Assembly: GCA_942159475.1 (NCBI GenBank)
Contig: OW804096.1
Coordinates: 40,733,744-40,797,743 of the forward strand
Origin: Sthenelais limicola
Taxonomy: Eukaryota > Annelida > Polychaeta > Phyllodocida > Sigalionidae
Length of the DNA: 64,000 nucleotides
Reading direction: 5' to 3'
A program made the position numbers and the translations under genes. This document shows positions 52,301 to 64,000 of the stretch, piece by piece; positions within the stretch are counted from its first letter, which is position 1, and each line of letters opens with the position of its first letter. A model generated the notes under the pieces. That model did not search any database and was not told the origin of the DNA. It saw nothing but the letters and a program-made list of their open reading frames with translations.

Positions 52301-53245
52301 TATACATATAGACAGTCTTACCTGCCGAAGACATCATAGGCCTACTGCAAAAAAGTGGAATGTTGTTTCCATTTTTTTTTAATATAATTTTTTTTCTTTG
52401 CAAATCAATTTTATTGCGACAACTGATATAACACGCATAAAAAAGACAATATAACATTGAAGTAAAAAGATCCCAACAAGTACAGGAAGGCTACCGGGCT
52501 CTGTAGACACAGCAGAGAGGGCTATCAGCAATGACACATGAATGGGGGTAACATGGGAAATCTAAGCAATAGGAAGAAAGAGAATCATTACTTTATATTA
52601 GACATTAATGGTCTTTTTAATCAAACTCAAGGTCAATGAGGTAAAAAAAGATAATAACTTCACTTCAAACACATATGCGGACAAAGGAGCAGATGTAATC
52701 TAGATGTTATCCGCTCTGAGGAAAAGAATTTGTTAACAGATTGAATAAAGATCCGGGGTTGGAAAAAAACAACGACACGAACATGGGAAAATAAATGGGA
52801 AGAAGAGTCGTGTTATAAGATGGTTTTATATTTGAAGCAGACAAGACGAGAGTTGTGATGTTACTGAGTGTATTCTCTGAGAGCAGCTCTCACGGTGGAA
52901 CGCTGAGTAGAGTGGCAGTGGTCAGCTAGACGCCACGGTGACTTAGTTTGTGGCCACCGTACGGTGCCGCGAGGTACACATTAATTCCCGTAGGTGTCAC
53001 CCTCAGTCTCTCTACCTCTGAGCAACGTTATATGCTCAAAACGGCACACGATCACCTTTTTAGAGTCACCTCATATATTTGGTCATTTCCGTTGCCACAG
53101 AACGCCCCCTGAATATCCCTAGATTGTTGTTTTAAAGTAATATAGTCATCATAGCATGAATAAAGGAGATATGGACGTTTTTCCTTCCTCTGCTATGTCA
53201 GCTAGGCCATGTTTATAAGAGCTTTCTAGGCTATACATTCACCAC

Positions 53246-53600
53246 AAGGGGATGTAGCACAGTGGGTTTGGCGTTCAACTCTGGACCTAAAGGTTGAGTG
53301 TTCTAGCCTTGCCTAGGTCAGTGTTTTTATGAATTTATCTCTGGGGTCGCATAGATGCTATGTCATTCTATGCGACGGGAGGTGGGTTGGCATGGTTGCT
53401 GGTGATGGGAAAGGCAGGAGAAACACTGTGTACATATAATGTTTTCAGATAATTACCCATCAATCTTAGGGCTATGATACAACTAAAGGAAAAAACAGGC
53501 CTCCACGGCCACACTAGCAATGGCCACTTCCTGGTCGGGTTGCCATGGTTACATGGTTGGGCTAGTGCCCGCAGTACGGGGAGATAGATCGCTACCATAC
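53246..53600 (+). mobile_element. tRNA-derived SINE remnant
   Basis: TAGCACAGTGGG at 53255-53266 fits the RNA polymerase III A box (TRGCNNAGYNGG) and GGTTGAGTGTTCTAGCC at 53292 resembles a B box. The body contains GTCGCATAG matched by CTATGCGAC. It does not fold as a full tRNA gene by eye. Confidence 0.5.
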
Positions 53601-54179
53601 GACATCCAGACGGATGAAATGATAATGAATTAATGTGATTATGACAATATTATATATCTTCATATATCTTTTTACTATGCAGAAAAAGTGAAGAGGCTGT
53701 ATTGCTATATTTGGAAGTCACGTAGAATGGCGTGGTTATCGTGTTTAGAATGTAATGTAATCATTTCTTGATTGATCGTAAACCTAATGTAGGGCCTAAT
53801 GTGTGTGTGTTTTTTTTATAGTTTTTTTGTGCAACTGCTTTCTTATCCTGCCATCTGGGCTTCTACATACTAAATGCACATAAGATTAAAACAAACCTTG
53901 CGTGCTCTAAGGCAAGTTTCGTTCTCATGAAGCAATTTTTGTCTGTTAATATAATCTTTTGTTGCAAGAAAAATATAGTTAAAATGTAACGACTCAGTCA
54001 GCAGATCGACGAGAAAATCCCCATACTGTAGGCCTACCGTACAGTTTGCGAAATTGTAATATGTATAAACCCCTGGGCCTAGCAGTGACGGCGCGTGGGT
54101 TATCTCGATGTGATTAATAACCAATGTTAAATTTGTTCATAACCTTCGAAGTTGTTTTGTTTTAAAAACGACATGTTTA

Positions 54180-54679
54180 GCATTGTAGAGACCAAGAATT
54201 TAAGGCATTTGATATAAACATCGATGGTACAGCTGCCTTTGGGCGCATCGTAATTATCTGGCCAGCATGCCCCTCAAAAACTGCAAACACAAGCTTAGCG
54301 CCTTTGTTTGATCAAACCTGGCACTTGTTTGCCACTTTATATATTTCTATGGTGTTTTTATCAAGCTATTGATGCACCTTAGGGATTAGCCTACTTATCA
54401 AGACCCCTCTAATTTAATTAGCTCCTGCCTGCATAGAGGCTACCTCATGAGCAATCACCCCCATTATCTGGCCACTCCCCCCAATGAGGGTGGGAGGCGG
54501 ACCTGATGGTAAGCCTCCCCTAGGATATAAGGGGATCTCTGACCCCTTACTCATAGCTACTCATCAGTTGCCTGCCTGATTAACACCAAGGTTACACCAT
54601 CACTCTATATACATGTACCAGGAATAAATACATCTTTAAACTTCAATACTTCGTTACCTGTTGTGTACTGTTGTGTTAC
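54180..54679 (+). mobile_element. LTR-like segment
   Basis: GATATAAGGGG near 54524 resembles a TATA box, AATAAA is at 54623-54628, and the end TGTTGTGTTACA resembles an LTR terminus. The left boundary is not fixed and no coding interior is present. Confidence 0.35.
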
Positions 54680-56084
54680 ACTATAGTTGTTTCGGCGCTG
54701 TCCAGTACAACCTCCATGCAGAGGTGCGCCGACTGGGGTGATCAAAATCCCAGTCCAGGACCCGCTCTATAGCTCTCTATTCTCTCAGCTCTCCTTCTCC
54801 ACAGGATATATTGAATAACCTCGTTTTGCAAAAAGAAAAAAAAATCATCCTGTGCTCTTTGATTTCTTTGCTTTCTTCTATTTCTTTTAACCGTTACTTA
54901 AGTTGGTAATATACTTATACAAAAAACACAATCGGCATCAGTTCGTTTTACCTCATTAAGCTCGAAGCCACGATAACAGCATGAAAGAGGTAGAATACAA
55001 TGCAAGAGTTATAAACTATACGTGTTAAGTGTATTTTGCCATGTTTGTAGTAAAGTGAATGGAAAGAGAGGAGAGAAATCTCGTTCAATAAATGCTCAAT
55101 AAAATTTTTCAATGCTCTCTAGCGCTTGGAGACGACCGAGGATCCATTTATTGAATCAATCAAACATATCATCGATACAGTCATTGCTTACAAAATATAT
55201 GTCAATTAATATAGGGCCTAGGGTACATACTCCGGCGGAAACATTTCTGTTGATCGATCGGACTTCTTCCCATTTATTTTGTGAGTGTGGAAAATTCGCC
55301 CCTGATTTTAAAAAACAACAAAATAAAAACAAATAAAATAGTTGATTACTAGTTTTTCTATTCTTGTAGCGTATTCCTTAAGGTCAAATCCTCCTTGGAT
55401 GAAAACTGTCATTTTTTTGTTTCACGGTCAATTTTTACTGAGACCAAAATATTTGTCAAAACATCATTACTTTCGGAAAAAAGGTGAACAGTGGTAATTC
55501 ATCTTGATACGGTACCAGCTCATTCGGAATCGTGTGAATCCGAGCTAACCCGACCCATGTCCGTACCTTTCACCCTCGGGGCGCGGGAATAACCACTATA
55601 TAGTATACCGTCTCGCCGCTAGGTGTTGTGAGAGGAAAACTAGGTCAATTTGACCTGTCTTCTGCCTTTGTTTTATTTATATTCGCTTTTGATCAACCAT
55701 TTCCTTACGTTCAGAAGTGTATACTCACAACTGTTTGTGCTGTATTGTCATCTCGAAATAAACGATATTGCTTGTTGTAATACTTAAATGTTCGGCCAAA
55801 GTTCGGCCTCTTTCGCGAAATCCGACAATTTTGTGCTAGGGTAGGCCGAACTCCAGTTTGTTTGGAGGCTTATTTTAAGGTCTCAGACTTTTTCAGGGTA
55901 AAACAATTGTTACGAATCATTAATATATATATTTTTCGTTTGTTTGCTGCAATGCTTTATCGTTGAAACGCCCTGATGTCTTAAAAATGTCCATTTGAAT
56001 TTTCAGGTGCACCGGCTTGCTCGCTGAGCAATCCCATGATGCAACGCTCAGGTTGGCTCGCTAGGAAGCTCCAGTACAGAAATG

Positions 56085-56092
56085 GCCGCCAT
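56085..56092 (+). promoter_or_regulatory. YY1-like GCCGCCAT site and probable non-coding first exon
   Basis: GCCGCCAT at 56085-56092 sits in a locally GC-richer stretch (55990-56150). A good donor CTCAAG|GTGGGT follows at 56148/56149, and the next AG acceptor leads to the coding-start exon. YY1 sites often lie just after transcription starts. Inferred. Confidence 0.4.
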
Positions 56093-56392
56093 CGGAGAAA
56101 GACTTGCCTGACCCCGCCTGACAGTAGGGAAGGGAAAATTGGCTCAAGGTGGGTCACATAAGCCAAGATTTTAACACCTTTTTGCTTCGGGAACCGATTT
56201 GAATTAGGATATCTTCAATTGATAGCAACAAGCCATGCCTTTAGTACTTTTCCCTGGATTTAAATATGGAATTTGTTGACGTTGGTGGGTACCATTGATG
56301 CAAGTCAAGCACGAGGACCTTACCAGATAAGCATTGTTTATAGTCTTGTGGAAATTTCACTTTGATGTAAACATCATTCTTGTCATCTTCAG

Positions 56393-56505
56393 GGGGCAAG
56401 AAATAAAGCTCATCCGCCGTCTGCTGTTATCGAATCGGGATTGCGGATGAATTGCGTCGATGAACTGCATAGAAGAAATGAACCCGCTCTGACCAACGTG
56501 CTACG
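56393..56505 (+). other. 5' UTR part of the exon containing the start codon
   Basis: Begins after an AG acceptor (TCATCTTCAG). It contains a short upstream frame ATG AAC CCG CTC TGA at 56478, before the main ATG at 56506. Confidence 0.4.
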
Positions 56506-59500
56506 ATGTCGATGAACCAGGTAGGCGTTGTTTCGATTTTTCGTGACTGAAATTCCCTTTTCCCTTTTTAAAATGTTTACATAAATATTTTGAGTTATAC
56601 ATTCCTCATGAGTGTTGGTAAGGGGTTATTTCTATCTATATGAATCGCCGTCTGGACCCTTGGAAACGTAGTTTCATTGTCTTTTATTGCCAAACGCCGG
56701 TCCGGGTTCAAATGCTACCTATATTTTCTTCGATTTCCCCTTGATTTTTGTAAAATATAGGCAGATTTCGACACCCAATTGTTCACACTTTATTACTGTC
56801 ATTGTACCGCCTTGATATAGGTGTGAAGTAAGGTCCTAGCCTCTCCATTGACAGGCATTTTAAAGGGATAATTCCACGAAAAACTTAACTTTCCCCTATT
56901 TTCGCCCATGTAAACAACTCCAGGAGGCTCGAAAACACATTTAAATGCATTTAGGATGTTTTCCAACTGTTTAATAAATTTCTGTAACCAGTGTCATTCG
57001 CTTGACCTTGACAATTTGGTGCTTGGAGAGGCTGAAACGATTTCAGACTTAGAGCATTATTTACTGGTTTAATTCAACGATATTTTATTATTATGACATA
57101 TTCTGCCTTTAGACAAACGTGCATCAAGATAATTAACTATATTTTATGATTTACCATGAATTTGTCTCCTCTCTATGCCAGGGAATGTGGTGCGGGATGG
57201 GAACTTAGAACTAGTTCGAAATTATTAGTTATGACGGATGAATTCCCTCTTTAAAACGAAGAGAATACATAAACCTTCAGAATCGTAAGCCTCTTTTTCT
57301 GAAAAAAATCTTCCCTATTTCTATTTCTTTATAGCAACCAACAGCCATCTAGGTAGGTTCCTGAAGTATGAGTGTTAAGCATTCTTTGTCACCTTCAACT
57401 CATTCCTTGATGTGTATACGAAGAAAAAGGCTGCATTCGTGCATGTTTTTCACTTTTGAAATGTTTATTGTCGACCTAAGACTATAATCAGTGTAGCTTG
57501 GTGTTGAGTCATAGATTCCCATATAAATTCTCATGTGGTAAACTTGATGGGATGAAGATGATCTGGGGGTAATGGAACATAGGCTACGTCCAATTCTTGT
57601 CAGATTTATTTCAATTTTAAACGAAAATGGGTGGTGAAATTGTTGAATAAACGCCCCATCACCAGGAACTAACAATACCAAGCTACCCTCTTGAATGTGT
57701 ATATCGAGATCCACAATTTTGTTTTTGTTTTTTTGGCAATTACATCCTATGGTTCATTTAATTTTCATATTCCCTAGGCTTGTGAAATTGTGTAAAATCC
57801 TATAGTTTAACCTGATTCGCTTGTTTAGGGAATACCCATATATACAGAGTAGACATGACGTTACAGTATCAATTTGTAGTTATGCAGTCATCATATTACT
57901 ACACTCATTTTTAGTGTTAAATATCTTAAGATCGGGTGGGGTTGGTTAGTGTAATTTTTGTGCACTGTATATAGTGACAATGAATGCCTGAGACTTGCGC
58001 CTGAGTATCTTACTTGGGGTGCATCCTTAGACTTGGTGTGGTGTTGATTAATCAAATTAGTTTTTCCTTTCTTTATAATCATGTGGTGTGTAACACTTAG
58101 TTTGTTGTGCAAAGATACCAATAAACTTCTCTGGTAGCCACCAACATTGTCATAGCTTCATAACTAACTTAAATATACATGTGTTTCCTGTCCAGAAAAA
58201 AATAATCGTGGAGGTAATAGCCTGTTTCACTGTATTCATGAATGTTCATTAGTTTGAGCAGAAGGACTCATTGTCTTCTAGTATTTCATCAACTGAATGT
58301 GTTTTTATTTGACATAAAAAATGTATTATTTCTATTAAAGTTATGATAGTTTAAATGGATTATTTAGCATTTTTCAATCAATTAGCATTCAACAGTGCTA
58401 TTAACTGAAATCATTTTTGCAGTTAATATTTATTTTTGTTCAAAATATCATCCTTATATCTTTCCCATTTACTTAGTATATTTAAGATATTGGGAAATTT
58501 ACTTTGCACAAGCTTTCAATTTTTTTAAGTGGCTACTATCGTTATTATCTCTTAATCAAGTGGCCTAAGGTGTTAATAGTTAGTTTTATATGATACTACA
58601 AATGGTTTGTTCAACTTCTTTTCTTCATATCTGTGGGAGGGAAGACATACTTAAAGAACTTGTGGCTTTAATAATACTGATGATCTTTAGAAGAAAATAC
58701 ACAAATAACATGATTAAATCTATAAAATTTAACTTGTTGGCCATAAAGCCCCCCTACATTTCTCCTCCACCTAGATTCCTGATTTGACCAAATCACCAAA
58801 AGCCAGTTATATGTATGGCTGTTTGTTGCACTGCACGCTTAAAACCTGGGGCATATATATATATATCACTAAATATTGGGTTTCCGCTCACACTAAAGCT
58901 AAGAAAAACCTGGTTGTCTGCAGGAGCATGGCTGACATCAGCAACGCAGACAACCAGGACACAGAATTTTTTTCAAACTTAGACACCCATTGTTAATGTT
59001 AAAAAAGTAGGATATATCACCCTTACTGCAATAGACATTTGAATACTATCCCACTGAAAGACCTGCCATTAGAACTAAAATGAACAAGCTGGTAAAACAA
59101 AAACGGCTATTTAAACTTGACTATGGCCCCAAAAGAATTTGAATGAAATACCATTCTCAATGGATTATCTCAATATTTGAAATAATGATACCAAAGTAGA
59201 TTTTTTGAAAATATTTAATTTTCTCAATTATATTTAATTTCATTGCCAGCACTCAACTCAAACATTAAAATTTGTACCATTAGTCTGATATCATGTCTCA
59301 TAAATTATGTCACTGAGGGTTTCATGAGCAGAGCAACCATTCCCAATTATTTCTTAGATAAGGAAAATTGCCAATCAAGCAATCATAAAAAAACACCTAA
59401 ATATTAACATAAATAAATATTAAATATTAGTGGTGATAAAAATCCTCTATTCTGTGGCTACTTGAAGCCCATGCACACAGTAGGTAGGATGACTCAGTAT

Positions 59501-62500
59501 TCATATCCTGGTTTCAGAACTGGAGGGGTGAAGGAATAGTGGCTTCAAATTCTACCGTTCAATTGTCAAACAGCATTCTTGTTGCTGCCCTTGCTATGAT
59601 CTAACTAAAGCAAGAAATGTAAGGGTATAAAACAGCCAAATCAGAAACATACATTTTGATTAGGGGTTGAAACCCATATTTTAGCTATGTTACTAGGGAT
59701 TTTTATAATGTATAAATACCTCCTCCCAAAATAACAATTTACTATGTAAGGCAAGAATCACAATTTGTGTCTACAATTTGTAGAGCGTAGTGAATTGACT
59801 TTGGAACCAGATACTTGCCTGAATACTTTGTTCAGATCCTGCCATGGATAGTGGGCTTGGGATGGTGATGTGGTCTAAATATGCTGGGTTCCTTTTTAGA
59901 GGTTTGAAGGCTTATTAGGTTCTAACCCAACCACTGCTCCCTCAATAGTGTCATTTCATTTTGGCCTCATAAGCAGAGGCCAGATTAATGGGTGATTCTA
60001 TTAAATCACACCATAATAAACAATTTAGTTATGGTTGATGAGAGGAAACGTGCTAATGCATGCTATATCCGACTCTTCAATATTTTGAGCAGTTCAGTTC
60101 AGCAGTTTAATGTACTGGGTTCTAATTTGGAGATTCAGAGGAGTCCTAGGTTTAAACCCCATAGCATGTACCCAAAATTACCATCTAAATTTGTCTGAAT
60201 AAATCTAAAAAAAAATCTAAATCTGTTGCTTGTCAACATCAGAAAAACTCTAAATCTGTTGCTTGTCAACATTAGGAAGTCACTTGCCATGCTAGAGAAT
60301 GTTGGGCAACATGTTTGTCCCTTGTAGCGGGACTAAGAGCCCACTGTACCAAAAGCATTTGCGCAAAACTTGCACGTATTGACTTGTCAGTCATTGATAC
60401 AGCCCTCAATAAAGGCATACTGCTTGAGCCACATGGTCCTGGGTAAGACCTTAAAGTGCCTTTCTGTCTCTTTTCTCTGTCTCTCTCTCCCTTCTTCTCT
60501 ATCTCTATTTCCTGGGTATGATCATAAACTGCCTCCCTCTCAGCTCTCCCGCCCTTGATATAACACTTAAAAGTGTTGATAAGGGCGTAAAGCAACCAAT
60601 CTCACTCACTCACTTGAGCCACATGCATTGACTTTAAAAAGGCATTTGATGCTGTCAATAATACAAACATTCCAAAACTAGTATATTACTGAATAAGGAG
60701 CATCAAGTTGAAATGATTTGTTGACTATCTAACTAACATACTACAAAATGTAATGGTAAATGTCAGGCTTTCTGACAGCAATGTAGTGAAATTAAGGGGG
60801 TACCTCAGGGCACCCTATTAGGTCCCATACTATTTACTCCAGACATGGCGAAAAACTTTAGAACTTTCACCACTCCTCCACCAGTCCTCCAAAGGTTTCT
60901 TCAACGTTTCATAGACCTTTTTCACTGGACAGTCGGACCGGTGAAACTGAAGTTTCTCTGGTCCAACATGTCTTTCACCGGTCAAGGACTGCGGTCCGGC
61001 AGGTTTTGCCAGTTCTGTTACTCTGTACTTTAATGATGTCAACTGCATTTTCATCTGCAAATTTACAACATGATACAATCCTACTTAGAAGATATTTGAG
61101 CATTATCCCCTGAAACTAAAAGCAATAAAATGATCTTGAAAATTAAATATCAGTTAAGAAAACCTAAGGGTTACACTCTGTTTGAGTCCTTCTGCTCAAA
61201 CTAATGAACATTCATGAATACAGTGAAACAGGCTATTACCTCCACGAAATTCATTGAAAAATAACTGTACTGATAACTTGTAGGTTTATACAATGATTTG
61301 AAGTTCAATCAGCCAAAAGGAAACTAGTGCTGGTGAGCGATAATAAGTGAAACTAGAAAAGGATTTCGGCAGAAAGCCATAATACAGATAACATTTATGA
61401 AGCCCTGCAGGAAAAACAATGGCGAAATACTCAAATAGCTTGGTCAATTGACTTATCAATTGGACAGGGGAAATAAAGGAAAAAGTAAAAAATCGATGGT
61501 GACTGAGAATGCAGCCTTTAGGGATAAAACTTGGCCTACGATTTAGGAAAATATGGTATCCATAAATGTATTTCTCATGATGGAAGATTATCAGAAAGTA
61601 CACATTAATCATAGCTAATCATCTTTCTTTGATTACAATGCTAATCTATTTTCAATATTTCTATAAGAAATTGTTACTTTTAACTACATCTACATATTTA
61701 TATTGAAGAATGACTCTGAATTCTTCACTACAACGGTTAATCATTTCTTGGTTCAAGAATAGTCAAATAGTTTCTACCTGCAATATTTGTATCCAATTGA
61801 GTAATGGTATTTGTTTGTGCCATCGCTGTTAGTTTCTTTTAATCACTTTTTTAGCCAGGCTTTTTCCAAGTTGCACTAATCACTGGGTGGTCGGGGCCTT
61901 GGATAATTAACATGTTAATAATTTGTGACCCTCATATAATACAAACATACGAATACATAATGGCTATTAACCCTTGGTTGATAACTGTCCTTTAGTGTTA
62001 ACTGAGCAAAATCCTGTACCAGGAATGAGACCTGCTTTTGTTTCATCTAATTGTTCTTATTGCAAGGTGCAATGGCAAACATTAAGCAATGGATGCTTGA
62101 AATCACTAGTTCTGTTATCTTACTATCTTATGAGGTTATGTTATGCTTATCTTACATTCTTAACTAAAAGAAGTAAAGAAGTGGCCTAGACGAAAGCGTT
62201 ATAGGAGAGTATTTGCTGCCTCTTTAGTCCCAGCATCAACTTCACGATATTGTAAAAATATGACTGTTGTAAGTTTTGCGCTATTAGTTCAACTTTAAAA
62301 TTTATGCAGAAAAATGCCTTGTGCCAAACCACTCAATGAATAATCATTAATCATCCAATCCGCTACCTTTTCATTTCGAACCAAGTCCCCTCCTCCCCCT
62401 CCCCTCCCAGCGATTGAATATATGCACCTCAGCATTCAGAACATATTGTAACACAGTAATGCAACACAAATTGGGATAAATCCATACTTTGTCGATGGAC

Positions 62501-63703
62501 TCTTCTTTCCCTTCTCTCCTGAACGCATTCAAATGTCATGTGCCTGGAAGAGCAAAGGGTTAATGATTCAAACCTAATATAGGGATCTATAGGGATGGCT
62601 CACTGTCACAAGCTCACTTCTCTTCCTGGTCGCCGTCACACATTTCCTTAAAAGATGTGGCTTGTCTCTGCCTTTCTTGGGCTGGCCGATTTACGAACTG
62701 GTGTGACCATGCCATTAATACACTAGTACATTCACGTTCCAATGTGTTTGGGTGACGTTGATAAATCACTAAACAGTAGAATTCTGAAGCTCAACAATAG
62801 GTCGAATAGACGGCGCATTTTGGAAACCTAATGAGTAATGATCAGGAAATGAACGGGGGGAAAGGCAATTAACTGCATTTGTGATAATTCTCACGGCACA
62901 TCTTTATGAAGATTTCGTGATGTTGATGTTGAATACGTATGACATTCTTAATTGATTCAACGACCAATTTTATTACTGACCACAAACTGATCATTGCCAA
63001 TATGTATTATCATTTGATGGGTGAAAATTGTGACAGCAATTGCGACGTCTAGCCGCTAACGGTGGCGCCCTCTGTCTTGAAACAGGCAAGTCGAACTGAG
63101 ACAGTGCAGACTGCTTTCCTCTAGATGGAGGCTTTGCATCCCTGGGCGCGACCGCCATCCACAAATGGAAATGTTTTTCTCAGGAGTGATTTCTTTTCAA
63201 GCATTCATGAATGCGTCAGTTTCCCTCTCATGTATGCTATTTATGATTTCGATGACGTTTATGAATTGGCTTCACTGCTCTCTTTGGCCTAGTTTGGGAC
63301 CTACTCAAATTTTAATTGTGATCTGATTGATGCCTACCGTGTTGTGTGACATTGTGTTCTCAGTAATGTTCAACATATTAAATGTATATGAAATTTTGCA
63401 CACCTGTTTTGGGAAAATTAAGTTCAACATTTTTAATCAGATTATCTCTTTTCTTTTCCAGCCCGGTATTTTCGGCATTGCTAACTACAACCCGTCTAGG
63501 CCCAACAGGTCTCCGGTGTTTGACACTGAAGGGAATATAGCATCATCTGCCTTTTTCTCGTCACGAGGATTGGAAGATGAGAGCAACGATGTAGACGTCA
63601 TGAACATGTCTCCAGAGAAGCGGGAAGAGGCGAACCAAGCTGGGTCTGGTTCCGATTCGGGATCAGGATCTGGATCTGGTTCCGGATCTGGGTCCAGTTC
63701 GAG
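56506..63703 (+). CDS. 5' end of a gene for a Ser/Gly/acidic-rich protein, continues off window
   Basis: Two exons join in phase: 56506-56520 (MSMNQ) and 63462-63703, separated by a 6.9 kb intron. The N-terminus reads PGIFGIANYNPSRP, then SSAFFSSRGLEDESNDVDV, MSPEKREEANQ and a GSGSDSGSGSGS run. The apparent stop after SSSR is probably read-through of a donor, since AG|GTAGGG at 63703/63704 is a good splice site. The low-complexity acidic Ser/Gly start resembles the N-termini of chromatin remodellers CHD1/CHD2, but no diagnostic domain is in view, so this is only a guess. Likely nuclear. Confidence 0.5.
58207..61246. repeat. 64 bp inverted repeats ~2.9 kb apart
   Basis: 58207-58270 and 61183-61246 are exact reverse complements by eye (left copy starts CGTGGAGGTAATAGCCTG, ends GCAGAAGGACTCA). 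Confidence 0.85.
60627..61060 (+). mobile_element. Broken non-LTR retrotransposon reverse transcriptase with nested insertion
   Basis: IDFKKAFDAVN at 60627-60659 is the catalytic motif A region and GVPQGTLLGPILFT at 60798-60838 the following motif of LINE-type reverse transcriptases. A 184 bp insertion (60839-61022) bounded by TTACT interrupts it, and LYFNDVNCIF resumes at 61023. Stops and shifts show it is dead. Confidence 0.65.
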
Positions 63704-64000
63704 GTAGGGGTATTTCTTAGGGTCTCGTTTCTCACCACACTTATACAGTACATCCTAATCTAATTCGAATAATTCAATTTAAAGCGTTAAAATCACCCTC
63801 ATTGTAAATATCCAACATCAAATAGAACTTAAAATAAAAAAAAATAAATATTCAGGTATTACCTCAAGTACATAATCGTTAATCATTTAATTTAAGAGAT
63901 TAAAAATATCCAGACTGCTGGGATGCTAGTTTTGGTGTTACTTACTCAAAATCAATTTAATAAAATTAGTTAATGTTGCCTCTGGATCCCATGTCCCAGA
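63704..64000 (+). other. Start of the next intron
   Basis: AT-rich sequence after the donor at 63703/63704; no exon seen before the window ends. Confidence 0.4.

Larger units (their letters stand above)
51766..56392. other. Intergenic region between TBCA and the next plus-strand gene
   Basis: Holds a family B copy (52165-52300), a GC-richer stretch near 52855-53010, a SINE-like unit (53246-53600) and an LTR-like segment (about 54180-54679). No protein-coding gene recognised until the 5' UTR at 56393. Confidence 0.5.
56521..63461. other. Intron 1 of the Ser/Gly-rich protein gene
   Basis: Holds the 64 bp inverted repeat pair (58207-58270 and 61183-61246), a reverse transcriptase remnant (60627-61060) and SINE-like B-box remnants near 59790-59850 and 60080-60200. 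A 24 bp block TCTAAATCTGTTGCTTGTCA is repeated at 60213 and 60249. Otherwise AT-rich, with no recognised exon. Confidence 0.5.

Noticed and set aside
1..64000. Bacterial-type features (operons, CRISPR arrays, riboswitches, rRNA, intact tRNA)
   Set aside because: None seen; the window is intron-bearing animal DNA. The direct repeats lack the regular spacer pattern of CRISPR.

Overview
The window is animal nuclear DNA. It is AT-rich, its genes are split by GT-AG introns, and its introns and intergenic spaces hold many small repeats, microsatellites and homopolymer runs. A thioester protein, MEK, SRFBP1 and TBCA together with short exons fit a marine invertebrate, perhaps a deuterostome or lophotrochozoan. 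The species cannot be fixed from sequence alone. I joined exons by hand using splice sites, reading phase and family motifs.

Layout: (1) 588-1927, plus strand: the last three coding exons of MAP2K1/2 (MEK), with its 3' UTR and poly(A) signal near 2657. (2) 36313-5867, minus strand: a complete thioester-containing protein of the alpha-2-macroglobulin/complement C3 superfamily, in about 35 exons and about 1,693 residues. It has a signal peptide, a macroglobulin ring, a bait region, a CGEQ thioester, a catalytic-position histidine, a receptor-binding domain and a six-cysteine netrin (NTR/C345C) tail carried on three extra 3' exons. It lacks the six-cysteine anaphylatoxin domain of C3. It has two furin-like sites and a short collagen-like stretch in the bait region. 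This is the most interesting object in the window. (3) 47311-41964, minus strand: SRFBP1 (BUD22 family), complete in seven exons. (4) 47756-51044, plus strand: tubulin-folding cofactor A (TBCA), complete in four exons and head-to-head with SRFBP1 across 444 bp. (5) 56506-63703, plus strand: the 5' end of an unrecognised gene whose product begins with a Ser/Gly/acidic low-complexity N-terminus (CHD1/2 is one guess). It continues past the window.

Repeats fill most other space. There are three short palindromic MITE-like elements, at least six copies of a ~200 bp element with CAGTCTAGGCCC ends, and two ~370 bp elements with ATGAGTCAC ends. There is also a G-rich 19 bp repeat array, a foldback element of GGCCTATAAGTCC units, a 457 bp near-identical tandem duplication in TBCA intron 1, a broken non-LTR reverse transcriptase, two LTR-like segments and tRNA-derived SINE remnants.

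The genes do not form an operon. The only likely functional link by position is the SRFBP1/TBCA bidirectional promoter. MAP2K1 and the thioester gene converge, with about 4 kb between their stop codons.
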